Shown here piece by piece: positions 1 through 6,352 of a stretch of 12,765 bases of DNA (its first letter is position 1; every line of letters begins with the position of its first letter). The notes under the pieces are model-generated. The model saw nothing but the letters and a program-made list of their open reading frames with translations, was not told where the DNA came from and ran no database searches. The position numbers and the translations under genes are program-made. Origin of the DNA: Clostridia bacterium (GTDB lineage Bacteria; Bacillota; Clostridia; SK-Y3; JACMMQ01); NCBI GenBank assembly GCA_014378955.1, contig JACMMQ010000069.1, positions 1 through 12,765 of the forward strand, read 5' to 3'.

Positions 1-576
1 CCAACCTACGGCAACAACAATGACGAGGTCGACAAAATGGCGGTTGGTGTAGTGAAATTTTTCATGCAAAAGCTGACCAAGCAAAAAACCTATCGTTTCA
101 GTAAAGCGACATTGTCTGTCCTTACCATCACCTCGAATGTCGTGTATGGCAAAAAAACAGGCAATACGCCAGATGGGCGTAAAATCGGTGAACCGTTCGC
201 ACCAGGGGCAAACCCTATGCACGGCAGAGATAAAAAAGGGTGCATGGCATCGATGTTTTCGGTGGCGAAAATCCCGTACGATTTCAGTGAGGACGGCATA
301 TCCTACACCTTTTCCATTGTACCAGAGGCGATTGGCAAGCAAGAGGAAGAGAAAAAAACCAATCTTATGGTGCTACTGGACAGCTATTTTAGCCGTGGCG
401 GTCATCACATTAACGTCAACGTCATTAACAAAGAAATGCTATTAGATGCAATGGAGCACCCAGAACTGTATCCGCAGCTGACCATTCGTGTTTCTGGCTA
501 TGCGGTGAATTTCATCAAATTGACCAGAGAACAACAAGTTGATGTTATAAAAAGAACCTTTCATGAAAAATTTTAA
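1..576 (+). CDS. pflB: Pyruvate formate-lyase, C-terminal part (5' truncated)
   Basis: The reading frame is open from base 1, so this is the last 191 residues of a longer gene whose start lies outside the window. Formate C-acetyltransferase is a cytosolic glycyl-radical enzyme that converts pyruvate and CoA to acetyl-CoA and formate in anaerobic fermentation. The glycyl-radical loop is intact: the motif RVSGYAV is present and its radical glycine is encoded at 496-498. The family ending ([14 protein letters not shown]) follows. The upstream substrate-domain segment, including NTPDGR and the [12 protein letters not shown] stretch, matches true PflB rather than diol dehydratase-type relatives. 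The gene ends with TAA at 574-576. The next gene is cytidine deaminase; the activating enzyme pflA does not follow. Confidence 0.95.
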   Translation, partial: PTYGNNNDEVDKMAVGVVKFFMQKLTKQKTYRFSKATLSVLTITSNVVYGKKTGNTPDGRKIGEPFAPGANPMHGRDKKGCMASMFSVAKIPYDFSEDGISYTFSIVPEAIGKQEEEKKTNLMVLLDSYFSRGGHHINVNVINKEMLLDAMEHPELYPQLTIRVSGYAVNFIKLTREQQVDVIKRTFHEKF

Positions 577-590
577 TGAACAAAATTTTT

Positions 591-596
591 GAGGTG
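591..596 (+). promoter_or_regulatory. Ribosome binding site deciding the cdd start
   Basis: GAGGTG lies 6 bases before the ATG at 603 and favours that start over the in-frame ATG at 576. Confidence 0.75.
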
Positions 597-602
597 AATG
601 CA

Positions 603-995
603 ATGGATGAGCAACAATTGATGAAAAAAGCCATGCAGGCTATGCGCCTATCCTATGCCCCCTACTCGAAATTTACAGTAGGGGTGGCACTTTTATCTAG
701 TCAGGGTGAGGTCTTTTTGGGTGCGAATATTGAAAATGCTTCGTTTGGGGCGACGATTTGTGCGGAGCGTGTAGCGTTGTCTTGTGCATTGATGGCAGGA
801 GCTAGGCAGTTTGAAGCGATTGCGATTGTAGCGAACAGTGACGAGATAGTCCTGCCGTGTGGCATATGTCGCCAGGTGCTTGTGGAGCATTGCACGCCTA
901 CGCTCAAGGTGATTTGCTCGAACCAATTGGAGGCATTTAAAAGCTATCCTTTATCAGATTTAATGCCAATTGCATTTACTAATTATTCTGTTTGA
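603..995 (+). CDS. cdd: Cytidine deaminase
   Basis: This cytosolic zinc enzyme of pyrimidine salvage deaminates cytidine and deoxycytidine to uridine and deoxyuridine. The protein has 130 residues, the usual length of the small tetrameric Cdd. The N-terminal YAPYSKFTVGVAL motif (18-30) is typical. The zinc ligands and catalytic glutamate are visible as CAE (Cys53, Glu55) and PCGIC (Cys86, Cys89). The ATG at 603 is chosen because GAGGTG at 591-596 lies 6 bases upstream and because MDEQQLMKKA matches family N-termini. An in-frame ATG at 576 overlaps the pflB stop but has no good ribosome binding site and would add nine unusual residues. Spacing suggests co-transcription with pflB. The stop codon overlaps the -35 box of the next promoter. 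Confidence 0.94.
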   Translation: MDEQQLMKKAMQAMRLSYAPYSKFTVGVALLSSQGEVFLGANIENASFGATICAERVALSCALMAGARQFEAIAIVANSDEIVLPCGICRQVLVEHCTPTLKVICSNQLEAFKSYPLSDLMPIAFTNYSV

Positions 996-1020
996 CAAGC
1001 CACTTCGTTGGGTGTATAAT
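992..1020 (+). promoter_or_regulatory. Consensus housekeeping promoter for the TolC-like gene
   Basis: A perfect -35 box TTGACA (992-997) and a perfect -10 box TATAAT (1015-1020) are separated by 17 bases. The -35 box overlaps the cdd stop codon. It should drive the TolC-like gene at 1067 and probably the membrane protein behind it. Confidence 0.88.
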
Positions 1021-1066
1021 TGTTTAGTAGCTAAATTAAAAAAAATAAGATATGCGAGGGATAGTT

Positions 1067-2230
1067 ATGAAAAGAATTATGACACTAACAATAGCATTTT
1101 GTATGCTATGCTTAACGGTTACGGGCGCTGAAAAGTTGATTGTAGACAGCATGGATTTTCAAGGGAGCAACACGTTGACCTTTGAAAAAGCAGTTGAAAT
1201 GGCACTGAAAAGCAATGCCGCATTGGTACAATGCGACTTAGACATTGCAGTCGCACAAAATGCATTGGATCAAAAAGACGAGAAGATGAAGGGTATCCTA
1301 AAAGCATATCGTCATATTGACCCAAAATCACTTACATATCAAAATGCTGTGACCAATCCGCAAAGAACGCTAAAGTTTCAATTTGAAAAAGCAAACCGTA
1401 AAAAACAAGGGACAATTAACACCATCGAGGTGAATGTACAAACGCAATATTACAATTTACTTTTTGCATTGAAGCAGGTCGAAATTTACCGTGACAACTT
1501 AAAAATCGTAGAAAAGACAGATGCACAAACTACGAAGAAATTAGAGCTCGGAACCATTGCGAAGCAAGAGGTTATAAATAGCCAGCTTTCATTAATTAAG
1601 GCGCAAAACGAGTTAAATGCAGCTGAAAACAGTGTAAAAAAAGCAAAAATGGCACTCAATGTTTTGATTGGTCAAGATGTTATGTCTGAGATTATTCCAG
1701 ACGGTAGCCTAGAAATTCCTCCTTATGAATTGGGCAGTATTGCAAAAGCTGTAACCAATACCTTTAATAACAATGGCATGATAAAAGATTTAGAGTTTGC
1801 ACTTGAAATGGCAAAATTTGATTTAGAATATTTAGGCATGGGCAATATGACCGAAACCTATCCATACAAAGAAAAGAAGCTTAATTTAGACAAGGCAATG
1901 ATGAACTATCAAAATGTAAAAGCAGGTGCAGAAACACTTGTTAGAAACTCATACCTTGATGTAACACAGAAAAAGGCTGAAACAGTTAAGAATATGCAAG
2001 CAAAATCAAACGCTGGGGTAGCCTTGAATATCAGCGATATATCTTTTGAAGCTGGTGTATCCGTCCTTTCGGACAAAGAAAAAGCGCAAGTTGCTAAATT
2101 GCAAGCGGACATTACACTATCGCAATCGATATTGGATTACATCCTAGCAATTGCAGCTTATGAAGACAATCAAGCTGTTGGCAGAACAGCGGTAGCAAGT
2201 GCTACACAACTCGCAGCAAGTAGCAATTAG
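1067..2230 (+). CDS. TolC-like secreted coiled-coil protein
   Basis: The protein has 387 residues. A signal peptide is visible at residues 1-21 (MKRIM, a hydrophobic core, then TGA). The body is almost all amphipathic helix. Residues 128-202 carry the outer-membrane efflux protein (TolC/OEP) signature: YYNLLFALKQ, then an LGT turn, a run of A/L heptads and LNVLIG. A weaker second repeat lies near 275-366. TolC proteins form export channels with inner-membrane pumps in diderms. The protein is shorter than usual (about 430-490), and the segments where the beta-barrel strands should sit (about 80-105 and 258-270) are short and charged. The ATG at 1067 is chosen because GAGGG at 1056-1060 fits it; the ATG at 1052 lies before that site. 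The function in this apparent monoderm is unknown. Confidence 0.8.
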   Translation: MKRIMTLTIAFCMLCLTVTGAEKLIVDSMDFQGSNTLTFEKAVEMALKSNAALVQCDLDIAVAQNALDQKDEKMKGILKAYRHIDPKSLTYQNAVTNPQRTLKFQFEKANRKKQGTINTIEVNVQTQYYNLLFALKQVEIYRDNLKIVEKTDAQTTKKLELGTIAKQEVINSQLSLIKAQNELNAAENSVKKAKMALNVLIGQDVMSEIIPDGSLEIPPYELGSIAKAVTNTFNNNGMIKDLEFALEMAKFDLEYLGMGNMTETYPYKEKKLNLDKAMMNYQNVKAGAETLVRNSYLDVTQKKAETVKNMQAKSNAGVALNISDISFEAGVSVLSDKEKAQVAKLQADITLSQSILDYILAIAAYEDNQAVGRTAVASATQLAASSN

Positions 2231-2242
2231 GGGGAACGATAC

Positions 2243-2800
2243 ATGACATCATTGATGTTAAAGAGGGCATTAAAGGTCATAGGGCAACACGCATTGACCA
2301 TTGTTGTCGGGATATTCTTTACGCTGTTTTTTGCAGGGGCAATTAGTCATCGCATCGGGATGTTTCTATACACGCTGTGCTTGGGTTTGGTTTATTTTTC
2401 AGTTGTGTATGGTGTTGGCTGGGATTTTGGCAATCGTGATAGCAAGTCTTACAGTACCGATAAACCCTACCCTTTTAAGGGGCTTTATATCGGGTTGTAT
2501 GCTTCAATCCCTAGTGCATTACTCGTGCTACTTTATTATTTGGATAAAACAAATGTACTACCGCTTTCGTGGCACATTCAAGGTGAAGCGTTTCACGTTT
2601 TAGAGCCTATCATGCGCATATGGTTTATCATGTTTTTAGCGTTCATTAATAGTTTGAGCGAACGATTTGTGGCAATTTATGCGTGCGTTCTGATTGTTAT
2701 GCCACTATTTGTTTGGTATGGCTATGTATCAGGCACTAAAAAGAAATATTTAACATACGGATTTATGCAAAAGCTTATGTATAAAAAGCAGAAAAAATAA
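2243..2800 (+). CDS. Multi-pass membrane protein of unknown function
   Basis: I do not recognise this 185-residue protein. Hydrophobic segments at about 12-34, 39-60, 80-100, 118-138 and 143-163 suggest four or five membrane helices. A polar loop lies at 61-79, and a lysine-rich C-terminus (KKQKK) is probably cytoplasmic. GGGGGA (2230-2234 region) starts on the last base of the upstream stop codon and sits about 8 bases before the ATG at 2243. The gap to the TolC-like gene is only 12 bases, so both genes probably form one operon from the promoter at 992. No pump or transporter signature motif is visible, so it should not be called the TolC partner without further evidence. Confidence 0.75.
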   Translation: MTSLMLKRALKVIGQHALTIVVGIFFTLFFAGAISHRIGMFLYTLCLGLVYFSVVYGVGWDFGNRDSKSYSTDKPYPFKGLYIGLYASIPSALLVLLYYLDKTNVLPLSWHIQGEAFHVLEPIMRIWFIMFLAFINSLSERFVAIYACVLIVMPLFVWYGYVSGTKKKYLTYGFMQKLMYKKQKK

Positions 2801-2821
2801 CCGCCTAGCATGCTTGCGGTT
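2799..2821 (+). terminator. Weak hairpin after the membrane-protein gene
   Basis: The inverted repeat AACCGC (2799-2804) / GCGGTT (2816-2821) overlaps the stop codon at 2798-2800. The loop contains a smaller palindrome, AGCATGCT. No T-run follows, so it is not a standard intrinsic terminator. Confidence 0.3.
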
Positions 2822-2850
2822 GTCGTATCACATGACCATTATATTATACT
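2820..2850 (+). promoter_or_regulatory. Possible promoter region for cwlD
   Basis: TTGTCG (2820-2825) with TATTAT (2842-2847, 16-base spacer) or TATACT (2845-2850, 19-base spacer) is the best candidate before cwlD. The -35 match is weak. CwlD genes are usually read by a sporulation sigma factor, which this search would not find. Confidence 0.3.
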
Positions 2851-2879
2851 AATCTTAGATTAAATTCATATCCCCCCCC

Positions 2880-2911
2880 TTTCACTCATAAATTATTACT
2901 GTTGAGTGAAA
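2880..2911. promoter_or_regulatory. 9-bp perfect inverted repeat before the cwlD ribosome binding site
   Basis: TTTCACTCA (2880-2888) and TGAGTGAAA (2903-2911) are perfect inverted copies with a 14-base loop. The right arm ends 2 bases before the GGAGGG ribosome binding site (2914-2919). A run of eight C (2872-2879) abuts the left arm. It could be an operator or an RNA hairpin influencing translation. Confidence 0.5.
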
Positions 2912-2926
2912 TCGGAGGGATTTTTT

Positions 2927-3649
2927 ATGATAATTGTGACACATCGGGCAAATTTATTATTAGCCTTGTCAATCGGGATGCTTTTGACACTCATTGTGCG
3001 TGTCGCTTTTTTAGAAAAGCCTAGCATCACAACCATGGCTTCACCGCTCGGCAATAGGACGATTTGCGTTGATGCAGGACATGGCAGTCCAGACGGTGGT
3101 GCTGTGAGCGACAGCGGTACAACGGAAAAGGAAATCAATCTATCCATTGCCATGAAGCTTAAAGAGCTTTTAGAGGCGAGTGGTGCAAGATGCGTTATGA
3201 CACGTACGGATGATTTTGGCATATACGACCCGCAAATGAAGACCATTCGTGACAAAAAAAGAAGCGATTTAAATAATCGCAAAAAGATCATGGAACAAAG
3301 TGATATCGATATCGTGGTGAGCATTCATCTCAATAAATTTGAGCAGTCGCAATATTTCGGTGCACAGGTTTTTTATGCGCCAGATAATGTGGAAGGGCAG
3401 CGACTGGGCAGGATTTTACAAAAATCCTTGATTGATATACTTCAAAATGGTAATACACGTGTCGCAAAGTCAGTGCCAGAGCACGTTTTTGTTTTAAAGG
3501 ATATCACCAAGCCTGCCACCATCATAGAATGTGGCTTTTTATCCAACTACAATGAGGAACAGCTGTTAAAAACCGAGCAATATCAAATGAAATTGGCTTG
3601 GAGCATCTATATGGGGCTGATGCAATATTATGAGCCTGTTAATCAATAG
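2927..3649 (+). CDS. cwlD: N-acetylmuramoyl-L-alanine amidase, CwlD type
   Basis: This zinc amidase cleaves the bond between N-acetylmuramic acid and the L-alanine of the stem peptide. CwlD homologues act in spore cortex synthesis, making the muramic-delta-lactam that marks cortex for germination enzymes. The protein has 240 residues, matching known CwlD size. A membrane anchor or signal spans about 8-27, followed by a complete Amidase_3 domain from 45. Expected zinc ligands are His52 (DAGHG), Glu69 (EKEINLS) and His134 (SIHLN), and the catalytic glutamate is Glu201 (IECGFLSN). The ATG at 2927 is chosen because GGAGGG lies 7 bases upstream; an in-frame GTG at 2906 lies inside the inverted repeat. 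Its 3' end overlaps the convergent gene by 11 bases. CwlD is favoured over vegetative amidases by the minimal single-domain layout. Confidence 0.85.
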   Translation: MIIVTHRANLLLALSIGMLLTLIVRVAFLEKPSITTMASPLGNRTICVDAGHGSPDGGAVSDSGTTEKEINLSIAMKLKELLEASGARCVMTRTDDFGIYDPQMKTIRDKKRSDLNNRKKIMEQSDIDIVVSIHLNKFEQSQYFGAQVFYAPDNVEGQRLGRILQKSLIDILQNGNTRVAKSVPEHVFVLKDITKPATIIECGFLSNYNEEQLLKTEQYQMKLAWSIYMGLMQYYEPVNQ

Positions 3650-3890
3650 AAAAATCGTCAGGTGTGAAGCTATCGACATCCACTTGGCGTTTTCTTTTTG
3701 CCTCGTGCAACAGTAGATTGTACGCATATTTTTTGCAGTTATGTTGACTTTTGACTACGCCAGAAAATTGGCATAAAAATTCATCGGTTAATGTAATTGG
3801 CTTGGCAAATTTACAAAGTGCGCATTGGGGAGGATTTTCATCCAACTGCTTTGCGTTCGTCGATTTGCCTTTAAATAGAGAAGAAAACAT
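3639..3890 (-). CDS. Small four-cysteine protein, probably metal-binding
   Basis: The product has 83 residues if it starts at MFSSLF (ATG at 3888-3890); in-frame alternatives extend to 3944. Four cysteines have the spacing CxxC-x13-C-x11-C (Cys23, Cys26, Cys40, Cys52). The surrounding pattern CALCKFAKP, CQFSGVV, NCKKYAYN resembles unnamed small proteins that I recall from clostridial genomes, with a C..C.YA / C...G.V / C+.F.YD..KR layout. Zinc or iron-sulfur binding is inferred from the cysteines only. The basic stretch after Cys52 (HEAKRKRQ) is followed by an acidic tail. The weak AGG near 3902-3904 leaves the start uncertain. The gene converges on cwlD with an 11-base overlap of coding ends. 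No function is known to me. Confidence 0.65.
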   Translation of the reverse strand: MFSSLFKGKSTNAKQLDENPPQCALCKFAKPITLTDEFLCQFSGVVKSQHNCKKYAYNLLLHEAKRKRQVDVDSFTPDDFSID

Positions 3891-3922
3891 CGTACCAACA
3901 TCCTGTCTTATTAGTGTAGATA

Positions 3923-4170
3923 GAACGAAGTGGGCGCTGCCCACGCCCCTGCAGGCTTTGCCTGCAAACCTTTTTGAAAAAAGGGGACAAAAACTTTAGT
4001 TGGGGTTTTTAAAACAAAGTTTTAATCAATTTTTTTCAAAAAATTGCGGGTTTAAAGGGTGGAACCCTTTATTGTTGTCCGCAGACAACGAAATCCAAAC
4101 ACTCAAAGAGTATTTTTCTTTGTTACTTTCTTTTTACGATAGAAAAAGAAAGTAAGGTCTTTCATCCAAA
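3923..4170 (+). repeat. Multi-hairpin dispersed repeat, copy A
   Basis: This fills the gene-free stretch 3891-4200 and is the same sequence as 12411-12658, in the same orientation, with small differences. The core is 3923-4157, with gapped similarity to about 4170. It is a chain of inverted repeats: GTGGGC/GCCCAC (3930-3944), GCAGGC/GCCTGC (3951-3965, absent from copy B), CCTTTTT/AAAAAGG (3969-3984), a CAATTTTTT/AAAAAATTG arm pair (4027-4046), AAAGGGT/ACCCTTT (4054-4070), GTTGTC/GACAAC (4074-4089), ACTC/GAGT (4101-4111), and a 13-bp stem TTACTTTCTTTTT / AAAAAGAAAGTAA (4123-4155). No credible coding region lies inside it. Confidence 0.88.
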
Positions 4171-4183
4171 TATTCAGGGTTTT

Positions 4184-4200
4184 AATTTCACGCTGAAATT
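4184..4200 (-). other. Short hairpin directly after the stop of the CBO0543-like gene
   Basis: AATTTCA (4184-4190) and TGAAATT (4194-4200) form a perfect 7-bp stem with a 3-base loop, touching the stop codon at 4201-4203. No T-run follows on the minus strand. It might protect the mRNA end or act as a weak terminator. Confidence 0.35.
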
Positions 4201-4758
4201 TTAGCGCATGGTTGCCTTCTTAATGTTACCCACAAGCCATTTAGCAAATATGGCTGCCCCTAAATAGATAGGAAAGGAATAAATATATTGCCAAGTAATT
4301 AACACATAAAGGTTCATTTTCACGAGCAGCGGTTCAGCCACAAATGCTAAAGTAGCGGAAATAACGACGCCAGCGATTAGATAGCTTTTCCATTTTGGAA
4401 AATACTGATAAAGTAACATAAATATAATGGGTGCAATGGTAAAATCGAAAGGTAGCATTGCTGGAACGATGGGGAGTATTCTTGTCGGATAATTCCACAG
4501 CACTAGCTCCGAGCCAACCACATCTAAAAAGGTTGCCATCATCGTAATAAAAAGACCGTACGTTAATATTTCAAATGTACGCTTCTTATCCACAAACTTC
4601 CACCAAACAAACCATGGCAAAATCGTTAGGGCAACACTGAGCCACCAACCCCATGTCCACAATTCTTCTCTGAGCCAATGGGCAAAGGACAAATCGCTGC
4701 TTGTTTTTCTTACCTCAATGAGCTTTTGTTGAAATTGTTCGATATCACGCATATCCAT
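4201..4758 (-). CDS. CBO0543-like integral membrane protein
   Basis: The protein has 185 residues. A soluble N-terminus (1-33) is followed by about five hydrophobic segments near 36-54, 62-82, 93-118, 124-145 and 152-176. The sequence WWKFVDKKRTFEILTYG, the stretch LDVVGSELVLWNYP, LPIVPAMLPFDF, LLYQYFPKWKSY and QYIYSFPIY match what I recall of the CBO0543 family, found in Bacillus and Clostridium membranes. Its function is not established. AAGGAGT (4767-4773) lies 8 bases before the ATG at 4758, supporting this start over the second ATG at codon 3. A plausible promoter is at 4816-4844. The gene is divergent from a second membrane protein at 4926 that looks distantly related. Confidence 0.75.
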   Translation of the reverse strand: MDMRDIEQFQQKLIEVRKTSSDLSFAHWLREELWTWGWWLSVALTILPWFVWWKFVDKKRTFEILTYGLFITMMATFLDVVGSELVLWNYPTRILPIVPAMLPFDFTIAPIIFMLLYQYFPKWKSYLIAGVVISATLAFVAEPLLVKMNLYVLITWQYIYSFPIYLGAAIFAKWLVGNIKKATMR

Positions 4759-4815
4759 TTGCAGTTACTCCTTATCAATAAAGGCTTATTTGCACGGCTA
4801 TACTAGTATGCACAA

Positions 4816-4844
4816 ATATTAAAAGTGTATGACAAAAATAACAA
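4816..4844 (-). promoter_or_regulatory. Candidate promoter for the CBO0543-like gene
   Basis: Read on the minus strand, TTGTTA (4839-4844) and TAATAT (4816-4821) are 17 bases apart. Both boxes match consensus at 4 of 6 positions. Distance to the start at 4758 is reasonable. Confidence 0.4.
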
Positions 4845-4862
4845 GCCCTTTTTTGTACAATG

Positions 4863-4890
4863 TATATTATTCGTTATGGCGGATAATATA
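4863..4890. promoter_or_regulatory. Inverted repeat in the divergent control region
   Basis: TATATTATTC (4863-4872) and GGATAATATA (4881-4890) match in 9 of 10 positions as inverted copies around an 8-base centre. They lie just upstream of the -10 box of the rightward gene, where a repressor or activator could act. Confidence 0.4.
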
Positions 4891-4895
4891 TATAT

Positions 4896-4919
4896 TATAA
4901 TTTGCACAATACTAGGAGG
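4896..4919 (+). promoter_or_regulatory. -10 box and ribosome binding site of the rightward membrane gene
   Basis: TATAAT at 4896-4901 is a perfect -10 box, but no good -35 box is 16-18 bases upstream. AGGAGG at 4914-4919 lies 6 bases before the ATG at 4926. The -10 box is only 12 bases before AGGAGG, so if it is the promoter the 5' leader is very short. Confidence 0.5.
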
Positions 4920-4925
4920 CTTACA

Positions 4926-5408
4926 ATGGAACATGCTATATTAGCGGTTGTTTTATGGGTAGTTGTTATTGCTATAATACCGTTTGAAAGAATTAAAGCA
5001 TTAAGTGCCGTCGCAATAGTTGCCTTTATTTTGCGTATATTGGTAGACAATATCGCTGTGGGCTTAGATTTTTATAGGTATCAGCACATTCTTATCCCGA
5101 TTGGCAATGCACCCTTTTTCGAAGCCTTGGGTTCAGCGGCTATGGGTGTATTTATGATCAATTGGCTGACTGAAAAATCATCCTCAAAAATATTTGCGGT
5201 GTTTTTGGTAAGCATCGGATTGTCCATCATGCAATACACGTACATCCAACTGGGTGCATTTGCGTATGGTCGATATGATACTGTTTTAAACTTCATTCAA
5301 AGTGTAGCGGTACTGTCCATATTTGTATGGTTGTCCCTTGCGGTTGTTGGAGAACATAAAGTTTATTCAGGCAATAAATCTCGTGCAAGGTCTAAAAGAA
5401 CAGCATGA
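4926..5408 (+). CDS. Small multi-pass membrane protein, possible remote CBO0543 relative
   Basis: The protein has 160 residues with about five hydrophobic segments (4-19, 26-45, 58-80, 88-108, 120-141) and a basic C-terminal tail (NKSRARSKRT). I do not recognise the exact family. It aligns by eye, without large gaps, to the transmembrane part of the divergent neighbour: both have a helix pair, then a D-rich turn with an aromatic Y-x-Y/N-Y cluster and ILIPI/ILPI, then a proline-phenylalanine segment. The two may therefore be diverged paralogues, with this one lacking the soluble N-terminus. AGGAGG sits 6 bases before the ATG at 4926; an upstream in-frame TTG at 4902 is rejected because it precedes that site. 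An intrinsic terminator follows at 5428. Confidence 0.75.
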   Translation: MEHAILAVVLWVVVIAIIPFERIKALSAVAIVAFILRILVDNIAVGLDFYRYQHILIPIGNAPFFEALGSAAMGVFMINWLTEKSSSKIFAVFLVSIGLSIMQYTYIQLGAFAYGRYDTVLNFIQSVAVLSIFVWLSLAVVGEHKVYSGNKSRARSKRTA

Positions 5409-5427
5409 TCGTAAAGCATTTTATACT

Positions 5428-5470
5428 AACCCTATTTCTGTTGCGATTTTGCAGAGGTAGGGTTTTGTTA
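5428..5470 (+). terminator. Intrinsic terminator of the membrane-protein gene
   Basis: AACCCTATTTCTG (5428-5440) pairs with CAGAGGTAGGGTT (5452-5464) as a 13-bp stem with two G-U pairs and an 11-base loop. The T-rich stretch TTTTGTTAT follows. It starts 20 bases after the stop codon at 5406-5408. Confidence 0.72.
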
Positions 5471-5476
5471 TATCGT

Positions 5477-6328
5477 TTAACAGGAAGAAGATATCCCCTT
5501 GTTATTGCACTTGCTTAATATCCCGTGCATATTTTCACCCATAATAAGTGCCATATCTTGTTCAGAAAGTCCTAACGCTCGAATCCTTTCAATAGACTTT
5601 TCGAGGCAATCATTGCCAAACGGGGTGTCAGATCCCATGATTATTTTCGTTGCACCAAACGTAGCAATCGCCGCTAGTAGCTTTTTTTGCGGGATGAGCT
5701 GATAAGACGAAATATCATAATACACGTTTGCATCGTTTACTTGTTTGTCCATAAACACATCCAATCCTGATAAATGTGCAACAATGAATACCGTGTTTTC
5801 ATATCGCTTGATTAATGTAATCACATCTCGAGCGTCTCTTTTTGTACCGAGGTGAATAAAGATTGGCAAGCCTTTTTCGCCTGCCCACTGTGCCACTGCT
5901 TGCATTTCTGTTGATAACAGCTTCATACGATTCCAGCACATATGTATCTTCAACCCTTTAAATTTGTACAGCGCATACTCATCTTCCAGCTTTTCCATAA
6001 CATTTTTTTCAGTCGCATTCACCCAGTAAAATTGTTTAATTCTTTCTGGAAACTGTTTTGCAAATTCATAAACATATTTGTTCCCTGCATCAATTTGTTT
6101 TGATGAGCCCGTCAAAGCGACTGTTATTCTTATCACTTGATTGACAAAATAAAAAAAGTCAGCATTCGGATACTTTTTTGAAAGGTTAGGCAAGCTCTGA
6201 TCATTTTTCATATCCATTGGTCCAGGGCATAAAGCAACGTAGTCCACATTATTTTCATCCAGTGTCTTTATAATGGTTTCAATGTTTAAGTAACCACCAC
6301 TCGCATGTGCGTGACCATCTACTATCAT
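5477..6328 (-). CDS. Amidohydrolase-superfamily metal-dependent hydrolase
   Basis: The protein has 283 residues and the layout of the amidohydrolase_2 family (TIM barrel with a metal centre). Visible ligands are DGHAH (His6 and His8), KIH (His129), FIHLG (His159), AHLSG (His185) and the catalytic aspartate in MGSDTPFG (Asp234). The closest well-known members act as decarboxylases or lactonases (ACMSD-like, PDC/LigI-like); the substrate here cannot be told. No signal peptide is present, so it is cytosolic. AGGAGGT (6335-6341) lies 6 bases before the ATG at 6328. It follows the SLH gene with a 24-base gap that contains this site, so both are probably read from the SLH promoter. The C-terminus (SSSC) lacks any known motif. 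Confidence 0.85.
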   Translation of the reverse strand: MIVDGHAHASGGYLNIETIIKTLDENNVDYVALCPGPMDMKNDQSLPNLSKKYPNADFFYFVNQVIRITVALTGSSKQIDAGNKYVYEFAKQFPERIKQFYWVNATEKNVMEKLEDEYALYKFKGLKIHMCWNRMKLLSTEMQAVAQWAGEKGLPIFIHLGTKRDARDVITLIKRYENTVFIVAHLSGLDVFMDKQVNDANVYYDISSYQLIPQKKLLAAIATFGATKIIMGSDTPFGNDCLEKSIERIRALGLSEQDMALIMGENMHGILSKCNNKGISSSC

Positions 6329-6352
6329 CTTATTACCTCCTGCCTTAATATT

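Noticed and set aside
137..445. Second open frame inside pflB
   Set aside because: It lies wholly within pflB in another frame and has no ribosome binding site or family pattern.
576..602. ATG at 576 as the cdd start
   Set aside because: No ribosome binding site at proper distance, and the extra nine residues are not typical; GAGGTG supports 603.
3751..3999. Open frame through the small gene and repeat A
   Set aside because: It is antisense to the four-cysteine gene and runs into the hairpin repeat.
3923..4157. CRISPR array or tRNA cluster in the repeat region
   Set aside because: There is no regularly spaced direct repeat and no cloverleaf; the structure is a chain of different hairpins.
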